NCBI GenBank assembly: GCA_051646055.1
Contig: JBOFCM010000169.1
Span: 30,409-94,408 of the forward strand
DNA from: JAGNZR01 sp051646055
GTDB lineage: Bacteria; Fusobacteriota; Fusobacteriia; Fusobacteriales; Fusobacteriaceae
Direction of reading: 5' to 3'
DNA: 64,000 nt
The notes under the pieces were generated by a model. It was given only the letters and a program-made list of their open reading frames with translations. It made no database searches and was not told where the DNA came from. The first letter of the stretch is position 1. The number at the start of each line of letters is the position of its first letter. Shown in pieces: positions 17,776 to 27,963 of this stretch. The position numbers were made by a program, and so were the translations under genes.

Positions 17776-18786
17776 CTATAACTCTTTTTTGTAATTCTGC
17801 AGAGTGTTATCTTCCAACATAGTAAACTCTATTTTCAACACGTAGAGATTAGGAATTTTTAAATCTTTAGGAAATTTAACAAAATCCTTCTCTGTGGTTA
17901 TTATAAAATCTGCTCTTATCTGTTCAGCCTTTTTTCTTACCATTTCTAAATCTTTTTCCTTAAAATCATGGTGATCCATAAAGTCTACTCTTTCGATATA
18001 TTGCGGATTAAGAGAAATTACGGTTTTTTCAAAATTTAGAGGATTAGCAAGTCCAGAAAACAGTAAAACTCTTTTTCCTGCAACCCAAAAAAGAGGCTTT
18101 GCATTTCCTTTGGCATCACAAAGAGAGGTCACTCCATGTTTGGCTACAGATACCGGCTTTTTTTCCTGCTGCTTCAGATATCTTTTTATCTTTTCTACTT
18201 CTCTTTCACTTACAAGATCAGCTTTAGTTATAATAAATTCTCCAGCTCTTGAGGCAGCTTTTTTAAAATCTTCCCGAAGCGTTCCTTTAGGAAGAAGAGC
18301 TCCCCAACCGAAAGGATTGGTCGCATCTATCAGGACAATATCTCTATCCCTTTTTAGCTTTCTATGTTGAAAACCGTCATCTAGGACCACAGCATCCACA
18401 TTAAAATGTTTTTTAGCAAATTTACAGCCCGCATATCTATCTTTGCTCACTATTATGGGAGATTTCAAATTCAAAGCATGGATATAAGGTTCATCTCCAC
18501 TCTCTTTAGGCGAGGCAAAAATTTTTATCCCATCACTTACAAGAAGAGGATCATTTTTTCGTTTCCCCTTGTACCCTCTAGATACAACAGCAACTTTTTT
18601 TCCCATTTTTTCTAGTTTTTTTACAAAAAATTGAACTGCGGGAGTTTTTCCAGTCCCCCCTACAGTTATATTTCCCACGCAGAAAATTTCCAAATTTGGA
18701 ATTTCTCTTATTTTTAAAATTTTTCTATCATAAAGTATATTTCTTATTCGTGTAACCACGTAATATATAAATGCTAAAATCTCCAT
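17776..18786 (-). CDS. lpxK: Tetraacyldisaccharide 4'-kinase LpxK
   Basis: A 336-residue membrane-associated kinase that phosphorylates the 4' position of the lipid A precursor to give lipid IVA. The Walker A-type loop is CVGNITVGGTGKTP near residues 36-49; VVSRGYKGK, DEPYIHA, VVLDDGFQHRKL and DIVLIDA are further family motifs. Start ATG follows AAGGAG. It is separated from the main lpx block by msbA, rph, rdgB, hslU and smc, but lies in the same run of genes. Confidence 0.95.
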   Translation of the reverse strand: MEILAFIYYVVTRIRNILYDRKILKIREIPNLEIFCVGNITVGGTGKTPAVQFFVKKLEKMGKKVAVVSRGYKGKRKNDPLLVSDGIKIFASPKESGDEPYIHALNLKSPIIVSKDRYAGCKFAKKHFNVDAVVLDDGFQHRKLKRDRDIVLIDATNPFGWGALLPKGTLREDFKKAASRAGEFIITKADLVSEREVEKIKRYLKQQEKKPVSVAKHGVTSLCDAKGNAKPLFWVAGKRVLLFSGLANPLNFEKTVISLNPQYIERVDFMDHHDFKEKDLEMVRKKAEQIRADFIITTEKDFVKFPKDLKIPNLYVLKIEFTMLEDNTLQNYKKEL

Positions 18787-18837
18787 TTTTTCTCCTTGAG
18801 AGTTTTATATTATATTATATCTTATTTTTGGAAAATT

Positions 18838-21800
18838 TCAAAACTTTACAGGCACTATTTTTGAAATTCCTATTTCCTTATTCATGGTCACTCCGAATAT
18901 TGTATCTGATTCCTTCATAGTCTCTTTATTATGTGTTATCAAAATAAACTGAGAACGGTCTGTAAACTCCTTCAGCTTATTTATAAGTTTTCTAGTATTT
19001 TTATCATCCAGTGCTGCCTCTATTTCATCCAGAAAAGTAAATGGACTAGGTTTGTACATAAATATGGCCATTATGAAAGCTATCGCAACCATGGATTTTT
19101 CTCCTCCTGAAAAAAGAGAAAGAGACTGCTGTTTTTTATTTTTAAATCTGACCACAATATCAATTCCTGAATCCTCAATGGTTTCTCCTTCTGTAAGGAG
19201 AAGTTTTCCTTCCGAATTTTGCAGTACATCTCTGCACATATTATTGAAATTGGTACTAATTTCTCCATAGGCCTCTCTGAATTTCCTCTCTATCTCACCG
19301 CTTATTTCATCTAGCATAGATAAAAGTTTTTTTCTACTTTCATTCATATCTTTATACTGAGATGTAAGATCTAGATATTTTTTATTCAACAGTTCAAACT
19401 CATCTATTGCCAGAAGATTTACTGTTTCAAAATTCTTAAGTTTAAATTCTAAATTTTTGAAAGTTGACTTTATTTTTTCATATTCCTCTTTTAGAATTTC
19501 TAAACTCTCTGTATTCACCAGAAGTTCTAGTTCTTGTGTTATTGTCTCCAATTCATTTTTAAGTCTCTCTGTCATTTCAATCTCTTTACTATGTTTATCC
19601 TTATTTTTAAGATAATTACTTTCTAGCTCTTTTCTCTCTTCTATAAGTTTTCTCTCCCACTGTGAAAGCTCATTTATCCGGAGCTTCATTCCATTAATCT
19701 CACTATTTTCTCTCTCATAGATTTCTGTGAAATTTTTAATTTCTATCTCTATATCCACAATTTTCTCATTACATTTTTTTATATTTAGAATTATCTGAGT
19801 TCTTTTATCTTCTTCTTGTGTAAGCTCTCTAATGAATTCAAGTTTTTCTTTTACTATTTTTTCCACTTCATCTTTTAACTGTTCTATTCTGTTTTCATTA
19901 TTGAGGTAAAGAATTCTTATGTCAGAATACTCCTCTTTTTTTACTCTGATTTTCTCTTGAGTGTCAATATTTTCCTTTTCCTGATTTCCCACCTCATCTT
20001 TCATTTTAGAGATTATCTGATCTGTATTCTCTTTGCTATCTCTAGATTGGGTAATTCTTTTTTGGAATTCCTCTATATAACTACTCTCCTCATGATAATC
20101 ACTTTCTAATATCTGAAGTTCTCTTTGATTTTTTTCCAGTTTCAGTTGATAATCTTCTAGTTCATCTTTTAGTCCTTTGAGATTTTTTCTATTCTCCTCT
20201 TCTAAGGCATCAATATGAAAAATTTCTCCTTCTAGTTTTTCAAGATATTTTTTACTTTTCTCCTGCTGAAGATTTATCTCCTTCTGCTTCTCTCTAAGAT
20301 TTTCAAGAAGAGAAATAAGGTTCTGCTTTTCCCTTTTTCTTTCCAACATCTGAGAAAGTGGAGAGTTCTGATTTTCTCCTCCTGTTATTCTTCCCCTTGC
20401 AGAAAGAAGTTCTCCCGAAACGGTGACCACATTTCCTGAATGCTGATTTTTTTTCAAAATTTCTAGTCCTCTATCCACCGAATCTACTATAAGAAGGTTT
20501 CCCAAAAGAAAATCTACAATCTTTTTATACTGTGGCTCTGCTGTTATAAGCTGTGAACCTATTCCTAAAACTCCCTCTTTTTTCACAAACTCTTTTTTCT
20601 GTTCATATACTTTTATAGTATCCAGTGCTAGAAAAGACGCTCTTCCTGCTTTTTTCATTTTAAGTAGTTCTATACATTTTTTTGCGGTAATACTACTGTC
20701 TGTGACTATATCCTGAAGGTTTCCGGGAATAGCAGCTTCTATAGCCTTTTCCAAGCCTTCTGGTATATTCATTACATTGGCAACTATTCCTAAAACACCA
20801 GGAATTTTTTCATTCAATACCTCTTTAACCCCTTTATATAACCCTTCATTACTCTCTTCCAACCTTATTATATTTTGAAGTTTTATACTAGAACGTTTCT
20901 CTTCATAATCATTCTCTCTAGTTTTTTCAGAGAGCCTATTTATCTCCATGCTCGTTTCAGAAATTTTATTTTCAAGAAAGGTTGTTCTCTGAAAAATCTC
21001 CTCAACCTTTTTTTCACTTTCAGCAACTTTTTCTAAATATTCTTTAACCGATTGGCTATTTTCCTGAACTTTCACTTTTTGAGCAGACATATCTTCATTC
21101 AAAGTCTGAAGCTTAATTCGAGTAGTTTTAGCTCTTCTCTCTGAATTTTCTATATCATTTACGACTTTTAGCCTTTCAACTTCAAGCTCCATTATTTTTC
21201 TTTTCTTGCTTTCTACCTCTATCTCTCTATTTCTTTTTTCTTTTTCAAGCAGTTCTATCTCATGAGAATATTTATTATTACTACTGCTCAATTCTTGGAG
21301 TTTGGTTTTATATTTTTCCAGCTCCTGTGAAAGATGTGAAACAACATTTTCATGGGATTTTATTTTTTCTTGAATCTTTCCTATGTATCTCTCTTTTTCT
21401 TCCTGTTCTCTTTTGAAAGATTCTATTCTCTCTCCTGCTCTGGCTTTTTCACGCTCTCCTATTTCAATCTTTTCTTTTAGTTCACTATTTTTAGTTAAAT
21501 TTCCCTCTATTTTTTCTACAAGAATTTCACGCTCATACTCATTTTCTGAAAATTCCTGACTATTTTTCTCTAAACTTTTTTCCAACTTATCTATCAATTC
21601 AACTGTTTTTATCTCTTCACAGGTTAATTTTTCAAATCTTTCTTTCTTTTCGTTATAGTCATAAGAGAGTATCGCTTTCTGTAACTTTTCTTTTTCCTCT
21701 TTTATTCCCAAAAATTCCTTAGCTTTTTTACACTGTTTTTCCAACGTATTCTTGCTGTCTTCTACCTGTTTTACAACTAATTCTATCTTCTCTAGTTCAT

Positions 21801-22350
21801 CGTTTAGAGACTTCAAATTTTTCAAGGACTCCTGCTTTCTTATCTGGAATTTTTTTATTCCAGCAGCTTCTTCTATTATTCCTTTTATTTCACGGTTGGA
21901 GGAGGAAATAATCCTCTCCACTTTTCCCTGCCCTATTACAGAATAAGCACTCTTTCCTATTCCTGTATCTAAAAACATGGAATTTATATCCTTAAGTCTA
22001 CTTCTAGAACCATTTATATAGTACTCGTTATCTCCATTCTTTAATATTTTTCTGGTAATTTTAACTTCAGAATTTTCTCCTGAAAAATATCCGTCACTGT
22101 TATCTATGATTAAAGAAACTTCAGCATAATTGCTATTTTTCCCATTTCCACTGAATATAACATCACTACTATCTTTTGCCCTTATATTTTTATAAGACTG
22201 TTCTCCCAAAACCCATAGAACAGCATCCATTATATTAGACTTTCCACTACCATTAGGTCCCACTATAGATGTAAGCCCACGGTCAAATTCAATATATATC
22301 CTCTCTCCAAAAGATTTAAACCCATATATCTCTACTGCTTTTAAGTGCAT
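18838..22350 (-). CDS. smc: Chromosome condensation protein SMC
   Basis: A 1170-residue SMC ATPase. Walker A is GPNGSGKSNIMDAV near residue 32. Two long coiled coils (about 165-500 and 660-1010) flank a hinge near 510-650 with conserved glycines. The C-terminal head has the signature LFSGGEKSMVAIA and Walker B PFTFLDEIEAALDD. With ScpA and ScpB it compacts and segregates the chromosome; neither partner is in the window. ATG follows CAGGAGAG, 19 bases after hslU. Confidence 0.97.
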   Translation of the reverse strand: MHLKAVEIYGFKSFGERIYIEFDRGLTSIVGPNGSGKSNIMDAVLWVLGEQSYKNIRAKDSSDVIFSGNGKNSNYAEVSLIIDNSDGYFSGENSEVKITRKILKNGDNEYYINGSRSRLKDINSMFLDTGIGKSAYSVIGQGKVERIISSSNREIKGIIEEAAGIKKFQIRKQESLKNLKSLNDELEKIELVVKQVEDSKNTLEKQCKKAKEFLGIKEEKEKLQKAILSYDYNEKKERFEKLTCEEIKTVELIDKLEKSLEKNSQEFSENEYEREILVEKIEGNLTKNSELKEKIEIGEREKARAGERIESFKREQEEKERYIGKIQEKIKSHENVVSHLSQELEKYKTKLQELSSSNNKYSHEIELLEKEKRNREIEVESKKRKIMELEVERLKVVNDIENSERRAKTTRIKLQTLNEDMSAQKVKVQENSQSVKEYLEKVAESEKKVEEIFQRTTFLENKISETSMEINRLSEKTRENDYEEKRSSIKLQNIIRLEESNEGLYKGVKEVLNEKIPGVLGIVANVMNIPEGLEKAIEAAIPGNLQDIVTDSSITAKKCIELLKMKKAGRASFLALDTIKVYEQKKEFVKKEGVLGIGSQLITAEPQYKKIVDFLLGNLLIVDSVDRGLEILKKNQHSGNVVTVSGELLSARGRITGGENQNSPLSQMLERKREKQNLISLLENLREKQKEINLQQEKSKKYLEKLEGEIFHIDALEEENRKNLKGLKDELEDYQLKLEKNQRELQILESDYHEESSYIEEFQKRITQSRDSKENTDQIISKMKDEVGNQEKENIDTQEKIRVKKEEYSDIRILYLNNENRIEQLKDEVEKIVKEKLEFIRELTQEEDKRTQIILNIKKCNEKIVDIEIEIKNFTEIYERENSEINGMKLRINELSQWERKLIEERKELESNYLKNKDKHSKEIEMTERLKNELETITQELELLVNTESLEILKEEYEKIKSTFKNLEFKLKNFETVNLLAIDEFELLNKKYLDLTSQYKDMNESRKKLLSMLDEISGEIERKFREAYGEISTNFNNMCRDVLQNSEGKLLLTEGETIEDSGIDIVVRFKNKKQQSLSLFSGGEKSMVAIAFIMAIFMYKPSPFTFLDEIEAALDDKNTRKLINKLKEFTDRSQFILITHNKETMKESDTIFGVTMNKEIGISKIVPVKF

Positions 22351-22369
22351 CTTCTCTCCTGACTACTTT

Positions 22370-23698
22370 TTATAATATGTATTTATCTAAATTTTCCTCT
22401 TCATATTCATTTTTAAAAACTTTAGAAACGTATTTTCTGTCTATTGTTATTTTTTTCATCTCTTCATAAGGGGCTTCAAACATCACCTGACGAAGAAGGT
22501 TTTCCAGTATCATATGCAGTCTTCTAGCTCCTACATTTTCAATTTTATCATTAAATCTTATAGCCAGTTCTGCTATCTCATCTATTCCTGACTTTTGAAA
22601 TTTTAACTGTACATTGTCTTGAATCAACATAGTTTCATACTGCTCCAGAAGATTATACTTTACCTGAGTAAGAATTTTCACAAAATCCTCTTTTTGAAGG
22701 TTTTCCAATTTTACCTTAACCGGAAATCTTCCCTGAAGTTCGGGCATAATATCGCTTGGTGATGACTGCGAAAAAGCTCCAGCAGCTATAAAAAGTATAT
22801 GATCAGTTTTTATAGGACCGAACTTTGTAATCACTGTGCACCCTTCAACTATCGGAAGAATATCTCTCTGAACTCCCTGTCTTGAAACCTCTCCTCTGCT
22901 GCTATCTTCTCTTTCTACAATCTTATCTATTTCATCTATAAATACTATTCCATCTTCCTGTACTCTTTCTACCACTTCAGATATAATATCTTCTCCAGCA
23001 ATGGTCTGTTCTACCTCTTCATTAAGAATATGGTTAATTGCTGATGATATTTTCATCTTAACAGTTTTCTGACCTCTATCTCCTAAATTTTTCATACTCC
23101 CCATTATATTGCTCAGAATATTTTCTACATCTTCAGGTTCGTTTCCACCAATTACCTCTATAACATGTGGATTTTCATTTTCTTTTTCCGTTTTAGTGAC
23201 CTCTATCTCCTCATTATCGTGAACTCCTGCTTCTATCTCTTTTATAATTTTTTCTTTTTCAGCATCATTAAGGGTATCATAGGGTTTATAAATTTTAGCT
23301 ATTCTCTCTAAAGCTAGAGAATATTTCTCCTTTTTTAATATCTCTATTCTCTCTTCTCTTACTTGCTTATGGGCTATGTTGGCTAAATCTTTTATAATAC
23401 TTTCCACATCATTTCCAACATAACCAATCTCTGTGTATTTTGTGGCTTCTACCTTTATAAAAGGTGCCCGAGCAATTTTGGCAAGCCTTCTGGCTATTTC
23501 GGTTTTCCCCACTCCTGTACTTCCGATAAGAATAATATTTTTCGGGGTAATCTCGCTTCTCATTTCATTATCTTCTATATTTTTTCTTCTATGCCTGTTT
23601 CTCAAAGAAATTGCTACGCTTTTTTTTGCTTCATCTTGAGAAATAATATATCGGTCTAACTCTTCCACTATTTTTTTAGGGGTTAAATCTTCTTTCAT
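22370..23698 (-). CDS. hslU: ATP-dependent protease ATPase subunit HslU
   Basis: The AAA+ unfoldase that feeds substrates to the HslV peptidase. Walker A GSTGVGKTE near residue 57, the pore loop GYVGNDVES, an acidic I-domain (about 130-230), and Walker B IVFIDEIDK are seen. The C-terminus ends in DKYIL, the tail that docks into HslV, so a partner should exist. ATG 23698 has AGGAGG five bases upstream, giving 442 residues and the usual start TPKKIVEELDRYI; the 16 residues before it are rejected. hslV normally precedes hslU but here rdgB does. Confidence 0.95.
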   Translation of the reverse strand: MKEDLTPKKIVEELDRYIISQDEAKKSVAISLRNRHRRKNIEDNEMRSEITPKNIILIGSTGVGKTEIARRLAKIARAPFIKVEATKYTEIGYVGNDVESIIKDLANIAHKQVREERIEILKKEKYSLALERIAKIYKPYDTLNDAEKEKIIKEIEAGVHDNEEIEVTKTEKENENPHVIEVIGGNEPEDVENILSNIMGSMKNLGDRGQKTVKMKISSAINHILNEEVEQTIAGEDIISEVVERVQEDGIVFIDEIDKIVEREDSSRGEVSRQGVQRDILPIVEGCTVITKFGPIKTDHILFIAAGAFSQSSPSDIMPELQGRFPVKVKLENLQKEDFVKILTQVKYNLLEQYETMLIQDNVQLKFQKSGIDEIAELAIRFNDKIENVGARRLHMILENLLRQVMFEAPYEEMKKITIDRKYVSKVFKNEYEEENLDKYIL

Positions 23699-23758
23699 AT
23701 CTGCCTCCTGTCCTCTATCAAAAAGATTCCCACCTGAAAAATTCAAGGTGGGAAAATC

Positions 23759-24343
23759 CTAGTTCAATATATTTTTAATTTCTTTTTTCATTTCTTTTAA
23801 AGCTAGGGCTCTGTGGCTAATCTCTCTTTTTACTTCAGGAATCTCTGCTAGAGTTTTTCCATATTCCTTAAGATAAAAATGAGGATCGTAACCAAAACCA
23901 TCTTTCCCCCTTGGAATATCCATAACCTCTCCTTCCAACTCCCCACGGAAGCAATGATATTCTCCATTCGGTTTAGCGATAGTTATCACAGCCACAAACT
24001 TAGCTTTTCTATTAGGAACACATCTCATAAGCTCAACTAGTTTTCTGTTATTGCTTTCATCCGTGGCCTCTTCTCCTGAAAATCTTGCAGAGTAGATTCC
24101 AGGAGCTCCCTGAAGAGCCTCCACACACAGCCCCGAATCATCAGCAATAGTTACCATATTGAGATATTTTGCTATCTCGATAGCTTTTTTAGCTGAATTT
24201 TCTTCAAATGTTTTCCCATCCTCTATAACATCTGGAATCTCAACTCCGTCTTTAATTGATAATATTTCTATATCCAGATCATTCAGGACATCTTTTATCT
24301 CATCTATCTTTTTTTTGTTTCCAGTAGCTAAAAATATTTTCAT
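23759..24343 (-). CDS. rdgB: XTP/dITP diphosphatase RdgB
   Basis: A 194-residue housekeeping pyrophosphatase that removes non-canonical purine nucleotides (dITP, XTP). The family motifs LATGNKKKIDEI at the start, TFEENSAKKA, ADDSGLCVEAL near residue 67, and GFGYDPHF near 145 are all present, followed by KREISHRALAL. It lies 2 bases after rph, a common pairing. Confidence 0.95.
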   Translation of the reverse strand: MKIFLATGNKKKIDEIKDVLNDLDIEILSIKDGVEIPDVIEDGKTFEENSAKKAIEIAKYLNMVTIADDSGLCVEALQGAPGIYSARFSGEEATDESNNRKLVELMRCVPNRKAKFVAVITIAKPNGEYHCFRGELEGEVMDIPRGKDGFGYDPHFYLKEYGKTLAEIPEVKREISHRALALKEMKKEIKNILN

Positions 24344-24345
24344 AA

Positions 24346-25062
24346 TTACTCACCTATTATAGAATTCTGGATTTGAATAATATCTTCTATTCCCTTTTCA
24401 GCAAGATCTAAAAGTAGATTCAGCTCTTTTCTTGTATATGTAGCTTCTTCTCCAGTTCCTTGAACCTCTACATATTCACCTTTTCCATTCATTATTATAT
24501 TCATGTCTACAGCGGCCTCAGAGTCCTCTGAATAGTCTAAATCCAATAAAGGTGTGCCGTTCACTATTCCAACGCTTATTGCAGCCACATTAGAAATCAG
24601 AGGGTTCACTTGAAGAAGTCCTTTATCCATAAGTTTTTTTACCGCAAGGGCAAGAGCTATATATCCTCCAGTTATGGATGTTGTTCTTGTCCCTCCATCA
24701 GCTTGAATAACATCACAGTCTATAGTAACTGTTCTCTCTCCCAGCTTCTCTAAATCTATTGCAGCTCTTAATGCTCTTCCTATAAGTCTCTGAATCTCCA
24801 TAGTTCTACCACCAAGTTTTCCTTTGGCAGCCTCTCTCTGAGTTCTTTCTCCAGTAGCACGAGGCAACATACTATATTCTGCAGTAAGCCAACCTTTTCC
24901 TTTGTTTTTTAGAAACATCGGAACTTTCTCTATTACTGTAGCAGTACATATAACTTTGGTATTTCCTACCTCTATTAGTACAGATCCTTCTGCATGAATA
25001 TTAAAATCCTTTGTAATTTTTATCTCTCTTAAAACATCTACAGCTCTATTACTATTTCTCAT
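24346..25062 (-). CDS. rph: Ribonuclease PH
   Basis: A 238-residue phosphorolytic exoribonuclease that trims tRNA 3' ends. The features GWLTAEYSMLPRATGERTQRE (catalytic arginines) and DCDVIQADGGTRTTSITGG are diagnostic, and length is normal. ATG follows GGAGGAAAA. Since tRNA genes in this window encode CCA, trimming to CCA is its likely role. Confidence 0.96.
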   Translation of the reverse strand: MRNSNRAVDVLREIKITKDFNIHAEGSVLIEVGNTKVICTATVIEKVPMFLKNKGKGWLTAEYSMLPRATGERTQREAAKGKLGGRTMEIQRLIGRALRAAIDLEKLGERTVTIDCDVIQADGGTRTTSITGGYIALALAVKKLMDKGLLQVNPLISNVAAISVGIVNGTPLLDLDYSEDSEAAVDMNIIMNGKGEYVEVQGTGEEATYTRKELNLLLDLAEKGIEDIIQIQNSIIGE

Positions 25063-25077
25063 TTTTCCTCCATTTTT

Positions 25078-26883
25078 TTATGCCAGAACAAGTTTTTCCT
25101 CTCTTAGAATCGCTTTTTCTGAACTTTCTTTTTCCGATTTATCTCCAAACTGTATATCGTAAAGCTTCTTATAAACTCCATTTTTTTCTAAAAGCTGAGA
25201 ATGTGTCCCAAGTTCCACAATTTCTCCATTCTCCATAACTACAATTTTATCCGCATTTATTATTGTGGATAATCTATGAGCTATGACAAAAGTCGTTCTG
25301 TTTTCCATTAGATTATCTAGAGCTTTTTGGACTAACCTTTCAGATTCAGTATCTAGAGCTGAGGTAGCTTCATCCAGTATCATTATCTCTGGATTTTGAA
25401 TAAGAGCACGAGCAATGGCAATTCTCTGTTTTTGTCCACCAGATAACAAAACCCCCCGTTCTCCCACTTCAGTTTCAAATCCTTGAGGAAGTTCTTTTAT
25501 AAATTCGTAGGCATTGGCCATTTTCGCAGCTCTTTCTACCTCTTCATCCGATATATATTCCTTTCCAAATTTCAGATTTTCTTTGATTGTTCCACTGAAA
25601 AGGAAAGTTTCCTGCGGCACTATTCCTATGTGATTTCTATACTCTTTCAAAGAATAGTTTTTTATATCTGTACCGTTAATTTTTATTGCACCAGTGGTAG
25701 CCTCATAAAATCTTGGAATCATGTTTACAAGAGTTGTTTTTCCACTTCCACTTTTTCCCACTAGGGCTATAACTTCTCCACGGTTTATTTGGATATTAAG
25801 ATTTTTAAGTATTTCCCGTTCAGAGTCTTCATACTTAAAAGTAAGATTTTCAATAGTTATTTCATGGACATTCTGGAACATCTCTGTTTTATCTCCATAA
25901 TAATCTATTTCCACAGGCACATCCATTATCTCTATGACTCTGTCTGCAGAGGGAAGTGCTTCCTGAATACTGTTATTTTTATCTATAAGCCTTTTTAATG
26001 GCTGCTGCATAAGCCCCACTGCTGTGACAAAGGATACCAAATCTCCCGCTGTCATTTGACCTTTTATAATCTGATATCCTCCGTAGAGAGCTACAAGCGC
26101 TATCATAAATGTTGCCATCAGCTCATTTATAGGAGAAACTTTCGCTTTAATTTTTCTACTTTTATAGGATTTTTCAAACTCTTCATAACTTATTTTATCA
26201 TATTTTCCCATTATCATATCAGTTCTGTTAAAGGCTTTAATAACCTGAATTCCTGAAAGAGCTTCTTGAATAAAAGCTCCTACCTCTCCTGCACTGTCCT
26301 GTCTAATTCTACCAGCTTTTCTTATTTTTTTGGTATATTTTTTTACCATCCCACCTATAAGTGGCAAGATAATAATAGATATAAGAGATAGCTTCACATC
26401 TACTTGAAACATTCTGAAAATGAGTGCCAAAACAGCTATTGCCTCTTTTAGCATATCAAAAAGCATAAACCCAATTTGTCCCAAAGATGCTGAGTCCCCT
26501 GTAAGTCTAGTCATTATATCTCCCAGCTTATTTTTTTTATAATAAGCCAATGGCAAGTTCTGAAGTTGCTTGAAAATGTCTAATCTTATCTCTCTTCTTA
26601 TAGTTTCTGTAACATAACTTGAAGAAATTTGAGCATAATAATTTGATACTACTTTCACTATTGTTGTTACCAATATGGCAACTATGACCATGATCATCTT
26701 TTTTTCATTTTTTTCTATAAAAACGTCATCTATAAGATATTTGCTCAGCCATGCAGGCAAAGCTCCCGCTACAGAAGTAAGTGTAGACAGAATTACAACT
26801 CCTATCATCGCCCATTTATATCTGAAGCTATAATGTAAAAAGCTATTTAAAGATCTATTTTTAAATAGTTTATATTTTTCCAT
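25078..26883 (-). CDS. msbA: Lipid A/ lipid flippase-type ABC exporter (MsbA-like)
   Basis: A roughly 601-residue half-transporter: six membrane helices (residues 25-320) fused to a nucleotide-binding domain with Walker A GKSGSGKTT, signature LLSGGQKQR, Walker B IMILDEATSALD and the H-loop IAHRLSTI. Position right after lpxB argues for the MsbA role, flipping lipid A core across the inner membrane; by sequence alone many ABCB-type exporters look alike. ATG 26883 lies eight bases after AGAGG and overlaps the end of lpxB by 14 bases. Confidence 0.9.
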   Translation of the reverse strand: MEKYKLFKNRSLNSFLHYSFRYKWAMIGVVILSTLTSVAGALPAWLSKYLIDDVFIEKNEKKMIMVIVAILVTTIVKVVSNYYAQISSSYVTETIRREIRLDIFKQLQNLPLAYYKKNKLGDIMTRLTGDSASLGQIGFMLFDMLKEAIAVLALIFRMFQVDVKLSLISIIILPLIGGMVKKYTKKIRKAGRIRQDSAGEVGAFIQEALSGIQVIKAFNRTDMIMGKYDKISYEEFEKSYKSRKIKAKVSPINELMATFMIALVALYGGYQIIKGQMTAGDLVSFVTAVGLMQQPLKRLIDKNNSIQEALPSADRVIEIMDVPVEIDYYGDKTEMFQNVHEITIENLTFKYEDSEREILKNLNIQINRGEVIALVGKSGSGKTTLVNMIPRFYEATTGAIKINGTDIKNYSLKEYRNHIGIVPQETFLFSGTIKENLKFGKEYISDEEVERAAKMANAYEFIKELPQGFETEVGERGVLLSGGQKQRIAIARALIQNPEIMILDEATSALDTESERLVQKALDNLMENRTTFVIAHRLSTIINADKIVVMENGEIVELGTHSQLLEKNGVYKKLYDIQFGDKSEKESSEKAILREEKLVLA

Positions 26884-27961
26884 CCTCATGTCCTCTCAAT
26901 ATGAATTCTCCATATTTGTCTAAAATATTTTTTCCAGAAAGAGCATCTCTAACCTTCTGAATTTCATTATTAACTTTTTCTTTATTATCTAAAATTCTAT
27001 TGACTGCCAACTTTATCTCTTTAGGATTACATTCTCTTTGGAGAAGTTCCGGAAATACCTCTCTTCCCAAAACTAAATTTGGCAGAGATACATATGTAAA
27101 TTTTATAAAAAGTCTAGCTATGAGCTCATTTAGAATAGAGGTTTTATAGACCACAACAGTAGGAATTCCCATGAGAGCCAATTCCAAAGTTACAGTCCCC
27201 GAGGTAGCCACTGCTACTTCTGATTTTTTCACACAATTCTTAAGAGATCCCTCCAGTTCTACTTTTAAATTTTTATGTCTTTTCAGGTCTCCTTTTATCC
27301 ACTTAAGATGATCTCGATTAGAAAGTTTTAGTATGAATTTTTTTTCAGGACTTATTTCCATATATTTTTCCATAATTGGAAAAATTGACTCTACCTCCTG
27401 TTTTCGGCTCCCTGGAAGGAGTAGTACACAATCTCCAGTTCTCTCTTGATAATGATATTTCTCATAAAAAGGATTTCCATAATAAACCGCATTCACTTCA
27501 TATTTTTTATAAAACTCTACTTCCCAAGGAAATATCACAATTATATGGTCAGCCAATTTTAGTTTTTCTATTCTTTTTTCTCCCCATACCCAAAGCTTTG
27601 GTGGTATATAATAGTAAATTTTTACTCTAGGAGCTTCTTTTTTCAATAACTCCATGAATTTAAGATTGAATCCCCCATAATCCACGAGTATTACTTTTTC
27701 TATATGTTCTTTCTTTATAAAATCTACATACTCTCTGGCCTTTCTTTTTAGAAAACTATATTTTTTCACTACCTCTACAAATCCCATTATAGCCAAATCA
27801 TCTATATTCTGTATAATATTTACTCCAGCTTCTCCACTATGCTTTCCAGCCACTCCGAAAAATTTACATTTAGGGTCCAGTTTAGAAATACTTTTTACTA
27901 TATATGAAAGATGAAGATCTCCTGATACCTCTCCTGTGGAAACAAAAAATTTATTATCCAT
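26870..27961 (-). CDS. lpxB: Lipid-A-disaccharide synthase LpxB
   Basis: A 363-residue GT19 glycosyltransferase that joins UDP-diacyl-GlcN and lipid X into the lipid A disaccharide. The start STGEVSGDLHLSYI, the motif YYIPPKLWVWGEKR near residue 115, LLLPGSRKQEVE near 180, and ATSGTVTLELALMGIP near 250 are family hallmarks. It lies 2 bases after lpxI and overlaps msbA. Confidence 0.96.
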   Translation of the reverse strand: MDNKFFVSTGEVSGDLHLSYIVKSISKLDPKCKFFGVAGKHSGEAGVNIIQNIDDLAIMGFVEVVKKYSFLKRKAREYVDFIKKEHIEKVILVDYGGFNLKFMELLKKEAPRVKIYYYIPPKLWVWGEKRIEKLKLADHIIVIFPWEVEFYKKYEVNAVYYGNPFYEKYHYQERTGDCVLLLPGSRKQEVESIFPIMEKYMEISPEKKFILKLSNRDHLKWIKGDLKRHKNLKVELEGSLKNCVKKSEVAVATSGTVTLELALMGIPTVVVYKTSILNELIARLFIKFTYVSLPNLVLGREVFPELLQRECNPKEIKLAVNRILDNKEKVNNEIQKVRDALSGKNILDKYGEFILRGHEDGKI

Positions 27962-27963
27962 AA

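Noticed and set aside
22370..23698. ClpX instead of HslU
   Set aside because: No N-terminal zinc domain, and the I-domain plus YIL tail are HslU features.
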